Assembly (NCBI GenBank): GCA_965205925.1
Contig: OZ242183.1
Coordinates: forward strand, 1,116,001-1,180,000
Direction of reading: 5' to 3'
DNA length: 64,000 nt
Source of the DNA: CAYRJD01 sp965205925
GTDB taxonomy: Bacteria > Actinomycetota > Acidimicrobiia > Acidimicrobiales > Poriferisodalaceae
In this document: positions 16,053 through 24,367 of the stretch, piece by piece
Layout: each line of letters begins with the position of its first letter
Position numbering within the stretch: position 1 is the first letter of the stretch
Notes under the pieces: model-generated
The model's database searches: none
Seen by the model: only the letters and a program-made list of their open reading frames with translations
What the model was told of the DNA's origin: nothing
Translations under genes and position numbers: made by a program

Positions 16053-16952
16053 ATGACAGCAAATCAACCGAGACAAATACGCCTGCGTCGTTCGGTTTTG
16101 TACATGCCAGCGGCAAACGCTCGGGCCTTAGAAAAAGCCAAAACCATTAACGCCGATGCACTGATATTCGACCTTGAAGATGCTGTGGCTCCCGACGCCA
16201 AAGAACAAGCTCGCACCCAAGCATGCGCGGCTGTGAGTTCTGGTGACTACGGCTATCGAGAGCTAACAATTCGCTGCAACTCACTGTCAACACCTTGGGG
16301 CGAGGCAGATGTTTCAGCTGCTGCTAAGGCGAGCCCTTCAGCGGTAGTTATCCCCAAAGTTGGATCAGCAACAGAGTTAGACGATGTTGCGGCGCTGTTG
16401 GATGACGCTGTTGGTGACCCACCGACCGCTAGCGCCGATACCAACACGACCATCTGGGCCATGATTGAGACCCCAGAGGCAATGCTCGCGATCAACGACA
16501 TCGCCAAGCACCCGCGTGTGACTGCTCTGGTAATGGGCACCAACGACCTAGCCGCAGAGTTGCGAGCGACCATCACCACTGATCGCGCAGCTTTGGTGCC
16601 CTATCTGTCAATAGCACTGCTTGGAGCACGAGCAGCAGGGGTGTATGTGCTTGACGGCGTACACAACGACATCTCTGACGCCGAGGGCTTTGCCGAGGTG
16701 TGCCGTCAGAGCGCCGAAATGGGTTTTGACGGCAAGACCCTGATACACCCCAGCCAGGTAGAACCTTGCAACGAAATCTTCGCTCCAAGCATGGAAGATT
16801 TGGATTTTCACCGCCAAGTGATGGAAGCGTTTGAGCAGGCCACCTCACAAGGCAGGGGAGTGGTGACCGTCGACGGCAAGATGATCGAGAACCTGCACGT
16901 TGCTCAAGCGCAACGAGCGTTGGCGTTGGCCGAAGCAATCAGTAACCGATAA
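16053..16952 (+). CDS. HpcH/HpaI-CitE family CoA-ester lyase or malyl-CoA thioesterase
   Basis: A 299-residue CitE-like protein with RRSVLYMPAANARALEKA, DALIFDLEDAVAPDAKE, AVVIPKVGSA, MIETPEAMLAIND and MGTNDLAAEL, and HPSQVEP near the C-terminus. In ethylmalonyl-CoA organisms a second CitE-like protein (Mcl2) hydrolyses malyl-CoA to malate; other relatives are citramalyl-CoA lyases. It lies 43 bases after the malyl-CoA lyase gene, which supports the thioesterase idea, but sequence alone does not settle it. It is the second of two carbon-metabolism genes placed between sufB and sufD. Confidence 0.82.
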   Translation: MTANQPRQIRLRRSVLYMPAANARALEKAKTINADALIFDLEDAVAPDAKEQARTQACAAVSSGDYGYRELTIRCNSLSTPWGEADVSAAAKASPSAVVIPKVGSATELDDVAALLDDAVGDPPTASADTNTTIWAMIETPEAMLAINDIAKHPRVTALVMGTNDLAAELRATITTDRAALVPYLSIALLGARAAGVYVLDGVHNDISDAEGFAEVCRQSAEMGFDGKTLIHPSQVEPCNEIFAPSMEDLDFHRQVMEAFEQATSQGRGVVTVDGKMIENLHVAQAQRALALAEAISNR

Positions 16953-17025
16953 CACTCCGGTAACAGCTACTTATCTGATCCTTATCTGACCACTAACCGG
17001 ATCAAAGGGCTGGCAGAATAAACAC

Positions 17026-17418
17026 ATGCCAATGAACACCAATTGTCGGCATTACGAAAGCCGCACCTACCCCAACGGTGACACGGTTCGTAAGTGCAAT
17101 TTGGATTTGGCACCCGAGGCACCGTGGCGCTGCCCAGAAGACTGCCCATCGTTTTCACCTCGTCGACTAGATGCCGGTTGGCAGCACGGCTCATTGGGTG
17201 TTCGAAACTTCGCTAAAGAACCCGAAAGCGTCGGCAAAGACGATTCCATCGCGGCCCTACTTGATGAAGCCGAAGACATCGTCAACAGTGCCGGCCCGGA
17301 AATAATGGCCGAGGTCGAAAAAGAGAGAGCGAAGTCATCCAAGCGAAAGCGTGGTCGTGCTTCAGGGGCAGCCAAGAAGGTCGCGCGCAATCGCCGCAAG
17401 AAAAAAAAGCGCCGTTAG
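17026..17418 (+). CDS. Small Cys-containing protein with basic tail, unknown function
   Basis: A 130-residue protein I do not recognise. The first 45 residues hold four Cys (in NCRHYES, RKCNLD and RCPEDCPSF), spaced as in a small zinc or Fe-S site. The middle is acidic and helical (LLDEAEDIVNS). The last 25 residues are almost all Lys and Arg, suggesting binding to nucleic acid or another polyanion. It lies between the CoA-lyase gene and sufD, 15 bases before the latter, so it is probably in the Suf operon. A role in cluster handling is possible but only inferred. ATG at 17026 or 17032 may start it. Confidence 0.65.
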   Translation: MPMNTNCRHYESRTYPNGDTVRKCNLDLAPEAPWRCPEDCPSFSPRRLDAGWQHGSLGVRNFAKEPESVGKDDSIAALLDEAEDIVNSAGPEIMAEVEKERAKSSKRKRGRASGAAKKVARNRRKKKKRR

Positions 17419-17433
17419 TAGCCTCAAGCACGA

Positions 17434-18771
17434 GTGTTTTCTCCAACTGAGACCGACCAGGAAATAGGCGGCAAGAGGCTGGCCAAGCGTCGGCGAGATG
17501 CGGCTGAACGCGCCGTTGCAATGGGTCTGCCGTCTTTCACTGAGGAGGTTTGGCGTTACTCACTGATTGATGATCTAGATCTTGAACGGTATGAGATAGC
17601 GCGTTCTACAAGCACCACGCCCATGCCAGCTCATGTCGCTCCTGCCGCTGCTGGTCAATCTGACGCAAGCTCCTTTGTTGAAGGCATTGAACCGGCCGCT
17701 TTTGTTTCGATTACCGATGGTGTGATTGATCGCGTAGCCGTGCACTCTCCGGGTGTAACTATCTGCACGCTTAGCAAAAACTATGAACTAGCCGGCGATC
17801 AGCCCGGTAAAGCGGCCACGGGCGCACTACTTGGCAGCGTCATGAAAACAGCCGTTGACTTCTTCGCCGAAGCAAACCTTGCATTCACCACAGAACCGAT
17901 TGTCATAAAGATCGCCCCAGGCGTAACGCTTGATGGTCCGATAGTTGTCTCATCTCACACCGGCACTGACCGCATTTGTTGGTTTCCGCGCGTAGTTGTC
18001 ATAGCGGAGGCTGCTAGCACTGCGGTAGTTGTAGAGCAGCACACCAGCAGCGAGATTGAGTGCCTGGTTTGTCCGATCACAGAACTACAGCTTGCTGAAG
18101 AGGCCCAACTTTCGCATGTAACCGTTCAGCAAATGGGCTCGAAGGCATGGCAGATTGCTTCACAGTGCTCGCTGCTTGCGGCGGATGCTCGACTGCATAG
18201 CCAACATGTAGCACTGGGTGGCGGTTATGCCCGTTCACGCATTGACACCAGCCTGGTTGGCGAGCGCAGCCACTGTGAGCTAGCTGCGGCCTATTTCGGC
18301 AATGGCGATACCACTCTGGATTTTCGTACCTATCAACGACACGTTGCGCCTAACACAACTTCAGAGCTTCTTTTCAAGGGAGCCCTTGACGACAGCAGTA
18401 AAGCTGTCTACACAGGGCTGATCCGAATCGAACCGACTGCTAGTGGGGTAGAGGCGTTCCAAACCAACCGAAACCTAAAGCTGTCACCCAATGCGTGGGC
18501 GGAGTCGGTCCCGAACCTGGAAATAGAAAACAACGATGTCAAGTGCAGCCACGCCTCCGCAACCGGTCCGGTGGATCCAGATCAACGCTTCTACCTAGAG
18601 CGTTTGGGAGTTCCATCTGATGCGGCTGAGTTGTTGGTAGTTCAGGGTTTCTTTGATGAGATTATTGACGCTCTGCCTGTCAAGCAGATCGGTGTCGCGG
18701 CGAGCGAGTACATAGCGACGCTGCTCGCAGGCCGACTGTCGAGTCAGCCGGGACAAGCTAGAGAGTTCTGA
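17434..18771 (+). CDS. sufD: Fe-S cluster assembly protein SufD
   Basis: A 445-residue SufB/SufD-family protein: a diverse N-terminus with EEVWRYSLIDDLDLERYE, a central right-handed beta-helix, and the typical C-terminal part FKGALDDSSKAVYTGLIRIE, NNDVKCSHASATGPVD and AAELLVVQGFFDEIIDALP. It pairs with SufB in SufBCD. The start is GTG at 17434. The Rieske gene begins one base after its stop. Compared with sufB it is less conserved, as expected. Confidence 0.95.
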   Translation: MFSPTETDQEIGGKRLAKRRRDAAERAVAMGLPSFTEEVWRYSLIDDLDLERYEIARSTSTTPMPAHVAPAAAGQSDASSFVEGIEPAAFVSITDGVIDRVAVHSPGVTICTLSKNYELAGDQPGKAATGALLGSVMKTAVDFFAEANLAFTTEPIVIKIAPGVTLDGPIVVSSHTGTDRICWFPRVVVIAEAASTAVVVEQHTSSEIECLVCPITELQLAEEAQLSHVTVQQMGSKAWQIASQCSLLAADARLHSQHVALGGGYARSRIDTSLVGERSHCELAAAYFGNGDTTLDFRTYQRHVAPNTTSELLFKGALDDSSKAVYTGLIRIEPTASGVEAFQTNRNLKLSPNAWAESVPNLEIENNDVKCSHASATGPVDPDQRFYLERLGVPSDAAELLVVQGFFDEIIDALPVKQIGVAASEYIATLLAGRLSSQPGQAREF

Positions 18772-18772
18772 T

Positions 18773-19111
18773 ATGCCCACCACAGTCAAGATTTGCAAGG
18801 CCGACGATGTGTCCGATGGCGAAGCCCGTCGCTTTGATGTGCAAGGCCATCGCGTAGCCGTTGTGCGCATCGGTGAGCAGTTTTATGCGCTCGGTGATCG
18901 CTGCTCTCATGCCAATTTTTCACTTTCACAAGGAACGGTCTGGGAGCAAGATTGCGCGCTTGAGTGCCCGCAACATGCGTCTTGTTTTGACTTGCTTACC
19001 GGCCGGCCGAGCTCCTTACCAGCTACCGCATCGGTACCTGTTTATGAGATACGTCGGACAGGCGTAAACGACTCTGAAGTAGAACTAATACTCCCGGATG
19101 GCTCAGCTTGA
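18773..19111 (+). CDS. Non-haem Rieske [2Fe-2S] ferredoxin
   Basis: A 112-residue stand-alone Rieske protein. The cluster ligands are seen as RCSHANF (Cys and His) and ECPQHASCFD (Cys and His), about 18 residues apart, in the fold of biphenyl-dioxygenase-type ferredoxins. Such a gene is common in actinobacterial suf operons and may carry electrons for cluster assembly. Its TGA stop overlaps the TTG start of the following SufC-like gene (TTGA), pointing to translational coupling. Confidence 0.93.
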   Translation: MPTTVKICKADDVSDGEARRFDVQGHRVAVVRIGEQFYALGDRCSHANFSLSQGTVWEQDCALECPQHASCFDLLTGRPSSLPATASVPVYEIRRTGVNDSEVELILPDGSA

Positions 19112-19965
19112 GTACGAACAACCAGAGCAATCAAATCGAACATGTGCTGGCCGTCAAAGGGTTGTGCGCTTCGGTAGAAGGTCAAGAGATACTGCGCGGC
19201 ATCGATTTGGAGATTCACTCCGGTCGGGTATATGCGGTGATGGGACCTAACGGGTCGGGTAAGTCCACACTGGCGCACGTAATCATGGGGCGACCTGGCT
19301 ATGAAGTGACAGCCGGGTCGGTGACCTTGGACGGGCAAGACATGCTGGCTCTGACGCCGTGGCAGCGAGCGCATGTCGGATTGTTTATGTCTATGCAACA
19401 TCCACTTGAGGTGCCGGGAGTGTCTTTGGAGCATGCCTTAGCTCTGGCGGTTACAAGCTCGCAAACTAAATCGGCTGCTGCCATTGAGCCCAGTCCGGAG
19501 ATCAGAGACGCGGTTGGCAAGCAGCTAAGAGCCGAGGCAGAGATCATCGGTCTACGTGCGGATCTTTTAGATCGTCCGCTCAATGTGGATCTTTCTGGCG
19601 GTGAACGTAAGCGTGCTGAGACCTGCCAGCTGGCGGTAATCGATCCGATTTTCGCGATCTTGGATGAGCTTGACAGCGGCCTTGACGTTGACGCATTACG
19701 AGCTTGTTCGGAACGCATTGAGCTGATGACCGAAAACGGGTTAGGCGTGCTAGCAATCACACACTTTCACCGAATGTTGCGTTACTTGCGTCCGGATGAG
19801 GTGCACGTGATCGTTGACGGCCGCATCGCTGACTCTGGCGGACCAGAGTTGGTGCAACAACTAGAGGCAGAGGGTTACTCCCGTTATGAGACTGCCCCAG
19901 AGCAAGCAGGTGTAGAAGTACAGATCGGTGGGCCCGGTTCACTTGAAGCGGAGCTAGGGCTCTAA
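19108..19965 (+). CDS. SufC-type ABC ATPase, second paralogue
   Basis: A 285-residue SufC-like ATPase. It has Walker A GPNGSGKST, the SufC-type Q-loop region GLFMSMQHPLEVPGVS, signature LSGGERKR, and Walker B with ILDELDSGLDVDALR where typical SufC has DETDSGLD. The H-loop is AITHFHRML. The catalytic Glu is kept. The start is TTG at 19108, overlapping the Rieske stop. A second, more canonical SufC is encoded on the other strand at 22062. The C-terminal extension of about 25 residues is not typical. Whether the two form a mixed complex or serve different SufB/D partners is unknown. Confidence 0.9.
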   Translation: MSTNNQSNQIEHVLAVKGLCASVEGQEILRGIDLEIHSGRVYAVMGPNGSGKSTLAHVIMGRPGYEVTAGSVTLDGQDMLALTPWQRAHVGLFMSMQHPLEVPGVSLEHALALAVTSSQTKSAAAIEPSPEIRDAVGKQLRAEAEIIGLRADLLDRPLNVDLSGGERKRAETCQLAVIDPIFAILDELDSGLDVDALRACSERIELMTENGLGVLAITHFHRMLRYLRPDEVHVIVDGRIADSGGPELVQQLEAEGYSRYETAPEQAGVEVQIGGPGSLEAELGL

Positions 19966-19986
19966 ACCAGTCATGCCTGAGCAGTC

Positions 19987-20307
19987 ATGACCGAGGCAGC
20001 GCAAATATCACGAGAGTTGTTAAGCGAGGCGCAACTAGCTGGCGCAAAGACGGCGCTGTCGCAGTGGGAAGTTTCTGCTGCAGAGCTAAAACGTACTTAT
20101 GAGTTTCAGAACTTCGTTGAGGCGTTTGGATTCATGACCCAAGCAGCCTTGTGTGCCGAAAAGCTAGATCACCACCCAGATTGGCAGAACGTTTATGGCA
20201 CGGTTGTGGTCGTACTTAACACGCACGGCCGCGGTGGAGTTACGCAGCTTGACGTTGAGTTAGCCCTGCAGATGGAAAAGATCGCAGGCGCAATCGCCAA
20301 CAGTTAG
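19987..20307 (+). CDS. phhB: 4a-hydroxytetrahydrobiopterin dehydratase (PCD/DCoH)
   Basis: A 106-residue pterin-4a-carbinolamine dehydratase with the signature LDHHPDWQNVYGTVVVVLNT followed by HGRGGVTQLDVELA. The enzyme recycles pterin after aromatic amino-acid hydroxylation or works in molybdopterin-related metabolism. No aromatic hydroxylase lies nearby. It is the last gene of the plus-strand Suf operon, 21 bases after the SufC-like gene, and its stop overlaps the convergent sufU by four bases. PCD-like genes near Suf genes may have another role; that is speculative. Confidence 0.92.
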   Translation: MTEAAQISRELLSEAQLAGAKTALSQWEVSAAELKRTYEFQNFVEAFGFMTQAALCAEKLDHHPDWQNVYGTVVVVLNTHGRGGVTQLDVELALQMEKIAGAIANS

Positions 20308-20828
20308 CTAGTCGAATCGGCAGGAGCGTTTGCGGCACTCTCAAGGTCGTCAAGCCCGGCCAACAAGGCATTCCAAGCCAAGGTGGCGCACTTAATGCGT
20401 ATCGGAAACTTGATAACACCGCGCATTGCCTCTAGATCGCCCAAAGATTGAAAGCCGTCTGCTTCGCCTACAGCAGCTTCGCTTTTGCCATTTTCGAGCG
20501 TGATGCCCATCATTGCTTTGAATCGGCTGGCTAGTTCACGAATTTCACTCAAAGATTTACCAACGATCGCTTCGGACATCATTGAGGCCGAGGCCTGACT
20601 GATTGAGCAGCCCTGACCGCCAATTGCTATGTCACTGACAACTATGTCACTGGTTGTATCTCCGGCTATGTCGTCGTTGACTTCAAAGGTCACGACAACC
20701 TCATCACCGCACAACGGGTTGAATCCTTCGCTACGAATAGCTGGCGGGCTCGTCAACTCACCACGCCTGCGAGGGCTGCGATAGTGATCCATGATGATGT
20801 CACGGTAAAGAGACTGCAAATCAGGCAT
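20304..20828 (-). CDS. sufU: Fe-S assembly sulfur-transfer protein SufU
   Basis: A 174-residue SufU/IscU-like protein, the zinc-dependent sulfur acceptor of SufS in Gram-positive bacteria. It starts MPDLQSLYRDIIMDHYRSPR. Ligand residues are seen as NPLCGDEV (Cys and Asp), GGQGCSISQASASMM (Cys) and IKCATLAW (Cys). The open frame runs further upstream, but the ATG at 20828 lies inside the last codons of sufS, giving an 8-base overlap that suggests coupling. Confidence 0.95.
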   Translation of the reverse strand: MPDLQSLYRDIIMDHYRSPRRRGELTSPPAIRSEGFNPLCGDEVVVTFEVNDDIAGDTTSDIVVSDIAIGGQGCSISQASASMMSEAIVGKSLSEIRELASRFKAMMGITLENGKSEAAVGEADGFQSLGDLEAMRGVIKFPIRIKCATLAWNALLAGLDDLESAANAPADSTS

Positions 20829-22050
20829 CAAACAGCTCGGCCGCTTCATGTAGCCCTTGCGATAAGGCGTCAATATCAGATTCGTTGTTGTAGATGTATA
20901 ACGATGCCCGCGCTGTGGCCGGTACACCAAGGCAGCGCATTAGCGGTTTCGCACAGTGATGTCCTGCACGCACGCACACACCCTTTTGATCAAGTACTTG
21001 AGACAGGTCGTGCGGATGGATATCGCCGTAGCTCAACGAAAGTACCCCACCTCGCTCGGCTGGTTCAGATGGCCCAAAAATCTTGATTTTGCCGCCATGG
21101 TCTTCGGTCAGGGTGCGAAGGGCGTAGCTAGTCAGAGCAACCTCATGCTCTCGCACGGCCGTCATCCCAAGGTTCTCCAAATATTTCACTGCCGCACCCA
21201 ACCCGATGATCTCAGCTATCGGCGGAGTGCCTGCCTCAAATTTGTGCGGTACTTCGTTAGCCATAAAACCATCTTTATGAACGTCAAGGATCATCTCGCC
21301 ACCACCCAGAAACGGCGGCATCTCATCTAGCAGCTCGCGACGGCCCCAAAGCACTCCCACACCTGTTGGGCCACACATCTTGTGCCCAGTGAAAGCCACA
21401 AAATCTGCACCCATTTCGACCACATCGCAGGGCACGTGCGGCACATATTGGCTGGCGTCAGCCAGCACCAGTGCTCCGTGCTGGTGGGCGGCTTCAGCTA
21501 TACGCGCAACAGGGTTTAGGGTGCCCAGCACGTTGCTCATGGCGCTTACTCCCACCATCTTGACGCCGTCCAAAATGCGATCAAGGTCGCTTAGATCAAG
21601 GTGACCTTCATCGTTAATCGGTATCCAGCGGATGTCGAATCCAGCTGACTCAGCACAGATCTGCCACGGGACGATATTGGAGTGGTGCTCCATTTCTGTC
21701 AGTACCACAGCGTCACCAGGGCCAAGGTTCGCGCCGCCCCAAGCGCGTGCTACAAGATTGATGGATTCGGTTGCATTTTTGGTAAAGATGATTTCTTGCG
21801 CTGAGGGTGCGCCAATGAAACCGGCAACGGCCTCACGTGCAGCCTCAAGCTCCTCGGTAGCCAGCACCGCAATCTCGTATGCACCGCGGTGAACGTTGGC
21901 GTGGATGGTGCGGTAGTAGTGCTCCATTTTTTCGAGCACCGCAGTGGGTTTTTGTGAGCTGGCAGCCGAATCCAAAAAGACGATGGGGTGGCCGTTTACC
22001 TTGCGTTCCAGCAGGGGAAAGTGTGATTTAACGTCGACGGGAAGGTTCAT
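20821..22050 (-). CDS. sufS: Cysteine desulfurase SufS
   Basis: A 409-residue PLP-dependent group II cysteine desulfurase that releases sulfur from Cys for cluster assembly. PLP Lys is in FTGHKMCGPTGVGVLWG, and the catalytic Cys in RAGHHCAKPLMRCLG. The start VDVKSHFPLLERKVNGHP and HANVHRGAYEIA are classical SufS. It sits between sufC (11 bases upstream) and sufU (overlapping), in a minus-strand operon sufC-sufS-sufU that faces the sufB-sufD operon. Confidence 0.97.
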   Translation of the reverse strand: MNLPVDVKSHFPLLERKVNGHPIVFLDSAASSQKPTAVLEKMEHYYRTIHANVHRGAYEIAVLATEELEAAREAVAGFIGAPSAQEIIFTKNATESINLVARAWGGANLGPGDAVVLTEMEHHSNIVPWQICAESAGFDIRWIPINDEGHLDLSDLDRILDGVKMVGVSAMSNVLGTLNPVARIAEAAHQHGALVLADASQYVPHVPCDVVEMGADFVAFTGHKMCGPTGVGVLWGRRELLDEMPPFLGGGEMILDVHKDGFMANEVPHKFEAGTPPIAEIIGLGAAVKYLENLGMTAVREHEVALTSYALRTLTEDHGGKIKIFGPSEPAERGGVLSLSYGDIHPHDLSQVLDQKGVCVRAGHHCAKPLMRCLGVPATARASLYIYNNESDIDALSQGLHEAAELFDA

Positions 22051-22061
22051 GATCGTTCGAT

Positions 22062-22877
22062 TTAGCTAGCTGTTATGCCCGCTGGCTGCACAGCGTCTGC
22101 GGGCATGAACTGTTCGTAACCTTCTGTGTCTAAGGCTTGCGCTAGTTCAATGCCACCCGACTCCACAATCTTGCCGTCAATCATTACATGCACAGTCGTG
22201 GGTTGTATCTGTTCCAGCAACCGTAGATAGTGCGTTATTAGCAACATTCCCATCTCAGGTCGCTCATCGCGCACCTGTTGCACTCCTGCAGCGACGATGC
22301 TGAGAGCGTCAATGTCAAGCCCAGAGTCGGTTTCGTCCAAGATTGCTAGGTGCGGTTCTAGCAGAGCCATTTGCAAGATTTCGTTGCGTTTTTTTTCGCC
22401 GCCCGAAAAGCCCTCGTTGAGAAAGCGATCCATGAAGCTTGGGTCGATCTCAAGACGGTTCATCCAGTCTTGCATAGCGACATAAACGTCGATCACCGAC
22501 ACATCGATGCCCTTGCGCGCCGACACGGCTTGTCGCAAAAAGTTGCGGATGGATACACCTGTAACGGTTTGCGGATTTTGAAAGGCTAAAAACAAACCCG
22601 CTTTTGCGCGTTTGTCGGTTTCCCAGCTGCTGATGTCTTCACCGTTCATCCGCAGAGATCCACCGGTGATTTCGTACTCAGGTGAACCCATGATTGTTGC
22701 GGACAGTGTGGATTTACCAGAGCCGTTGGGTCCCATGATTGCGTGACATTCACCAGTGTTTACGGTCAGAGTTACGCCGCGAAGGACCTCGGTGCCATCA
22801 ACGGCGCTAACCGACAATGAGTTAATCTCAAATAGCGGTGCGTTAGTGCTGCTGGTAGCGGAGCTCATTGGTTGCAT
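22062..22877 (-). CDS. sufC: Fe-S cluster assembly ATPase SufC
   Basis: A 271-residue canonical SufC: Walker A GPNGSGKST, GLFLAFQNPQTVTGVS, GFSGGEKKRNEILQMALLEP, Walker B LAILDETDSGLDIDALS, H-loop LLITHYLRLL. It drives conformational change in SufBD with ATP. First gene of the minus-strand operon with sufS and sufU. The Q-loop part reads QNPQTVTGVS instead of the usual QYPVEIPGVS, a small departure. The start could also be the Met three codons later. It is clearly different from the SufC-like protein at 19108. Confidence 0.95.
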   Translation of the reverse strand: MQPMSSATSSTNAPLFEINSLSVSAVDGTEVLRGVTLTVNTGECHAIMGPNGSGKSTLSATIMGSPEYEITGGSLRMNGEDISSWETDKRAKAGLFLAFQNPQTVTGVSIRNFLRQAVSARKGIDVSVIDVYVAMQDWMNRLEIDPSFMDRFLNEGFSGGEKKRNEILQMALLEPHLAILDETDSGLDIDALSIVAAGVQQVRDERPEMGMLLITHYLRLLEQIQPTTVHVMIDGKIVESGGIELAQALDTEGYEQFMPADAVQPAGITAS

Positions 22878-22927
22878 TCTACGAGCGAGATGAGAATTTA
22901 GATAGCTGGGATCATCCCAGATTTGTA

Positions 22928-24274
22928 TTAGCCCAAGTTGCTAGCTATATCTAGCCAGAGTTGAGTTGTCAACGCTAAGGATTCCACATCAATGCGCTCG
23001 TCGTTTCCATGAAAACGAGAGCCAAAGTCGGCCGGGTCAAGTTCGGGGCTGAACAGGCCAGCGCCGTAAGCGGTGGCTCCCATCTGCCGGAACACTCGTG
23101 CATCGGTAAACCCCACTACCAGCCGTGGCTCAAGTGAGGCTGTCGGAAACGGGCGTGCTACCGCTTTTTGTAGGCAATCCCACAAGGGGCTGTCAATCTG
23201 GCTGATGCTGGCGGAATCGTTCATCACAACTTCCACTTCGACCGAATCGTAAAGCTCGCCCAAAGCGGTGCGTAAATGCTCGTCAACATCTTCTGCAGAC
23301 TCTCCAGGCAAGGTGCGCACGTCCACATCGATGTCGACTTGATCCGGGATTACGTTGGTTTTCATCCCAACGTCGGCGCCCAGCACGTTCGGAGAAAACG
23401 TGGTGTGAATGCAGCTGTAGAGCTGACGCGCTAGCGGAGCGATCGGGTGGCTTTGTAGGTAGTCGTCAACACGTGATTCGTCCAGCATGATTTCTTTGGT
23501 CTCCTGATCAATATTCATGCCGTCTACCTGTGAACGCCACAGCTCATGAAACTGAGGAGCAGGTCGATATTGAGCAAGCCGTTGAACGACACCTGCTGCC
23601 AACACCAAAGCGTTGTCAATACGGAACGGCATAGATCCGTGTCCGGGGACGCCTCGCACTCGCAGCTTCCGCCAGGCAACACCTTTTTCTCCTATGTTCA
23701 TCGAGATCGTTGGAGCTTGTTCGGTGCCTGAATGCAGCCCGCCGTTCTCAGTGAGCAGATAATCGGCGTAGATAGCGTCGCGGTGATTGTCGGCCATCCA
23801 TTGGGCACCATGCTTTGAACCTGATTCTTCATCGGCAACTGCAAAATAAATCAAGTCACCATTGGGGCGATGCCCTGTGTCGGCCAGATGTCTGAATGCC
23901 ACCGCCATTGAAGCGGTCAGGTTCAACATGTCGACCGCGCCGCGCCCCCACACCTCGTCTTTAACGAGCTCACCGCCAAAGGGGTCGCGTGTCCAGCCGG
24001 ATTCATTGACTGGCACCACGTCGGTGTGACCCATCAGACACAGCTTGGGTGCGGTCGGATCGCGGCCTTCTATGCGTGCGACCAGAGAGCGGCGACCTGG
24101 CGCGGCATCAAAGGTCTCTACGTCAAGGCCGCCACCTTCTAAGAAGGTTTGCAGCACATCGCTGTTGCGAATTTCGTGACCCGACTCAACGGTGCCATCG
24201 TTTACGCAAGCGTTTCTAATAAGTGTTTGCAGCAGATCAACTGTTTTGTTCGTGCGTTCTTGCTGGGTTTGCAT
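22928..24274 (-). CDS. M20 family zinc carboxypeptidase/deacylase
   Basis: A 448-residue M20/M25/M40 metallopeptidase of the ACY1/DapE/CPG2 type. Metal-site motifs are LCLMGHTDVVPV, WGRGAVDMLN and AVADEESGSKHG; a dimerisation domain follows (GEKGVAWRKLRVRGVPGHGS). These enzymes remove N-acyl groups or cleave small peptides; the true substrate cannot be read. ATG at 24274 is chosen over a GTG three codons upstream. It stands 50 bases downstream of the sufC start, with opposite roles, so probably its own unit. Confidence 0.88.
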   Translation of the reverse strand: MQTQQERTNKTVDLLQTLIRNACVNDGTVESGHEIRNSDVLQTFLEGGGLDVETFDAAPGRRSLVARIEGRDPTAPKLCLMGHTDVVPVNESGWTRDPFGGELVKDEVWGRGAVDMLNLTASMAVAFRHLADTGHRPNGDLIYFAVADEESGSKHGAQWMADNHRDAIYADYLLTENGGLHSGTEQAPTISMNIGEKGVAWRKLRVRGVPGHGSMPFRIDNALVLAAGVVQRLAQYRPAPQFHELWRSQVDGMNIDQETKEIMLDESRVDDYLQSHPIAPLARQLYSCIHTTFSPNVLGADVGMKTNVIPDQVDIDVDVRTLPGESAEDVDEHLRTALGELYDSVEVEVVMNDSASISQIDSPLWDCLQKAVARPFPTASLEPRLVVGFTDARVFRQMGATAYGAGLFSPELDPADFGSRFHGNDERIDVESLALTTQLWLDIASNLG

Positions 24275-24367
24275 TCCAAGCACGGTAGTTGTGGTATTAC
24301 CGGCTCGCCGTCTACCTTTAGCTAACCCCTACAAGCATGACGCTTGTAGCCTGCGCCAAAGGTCAAC

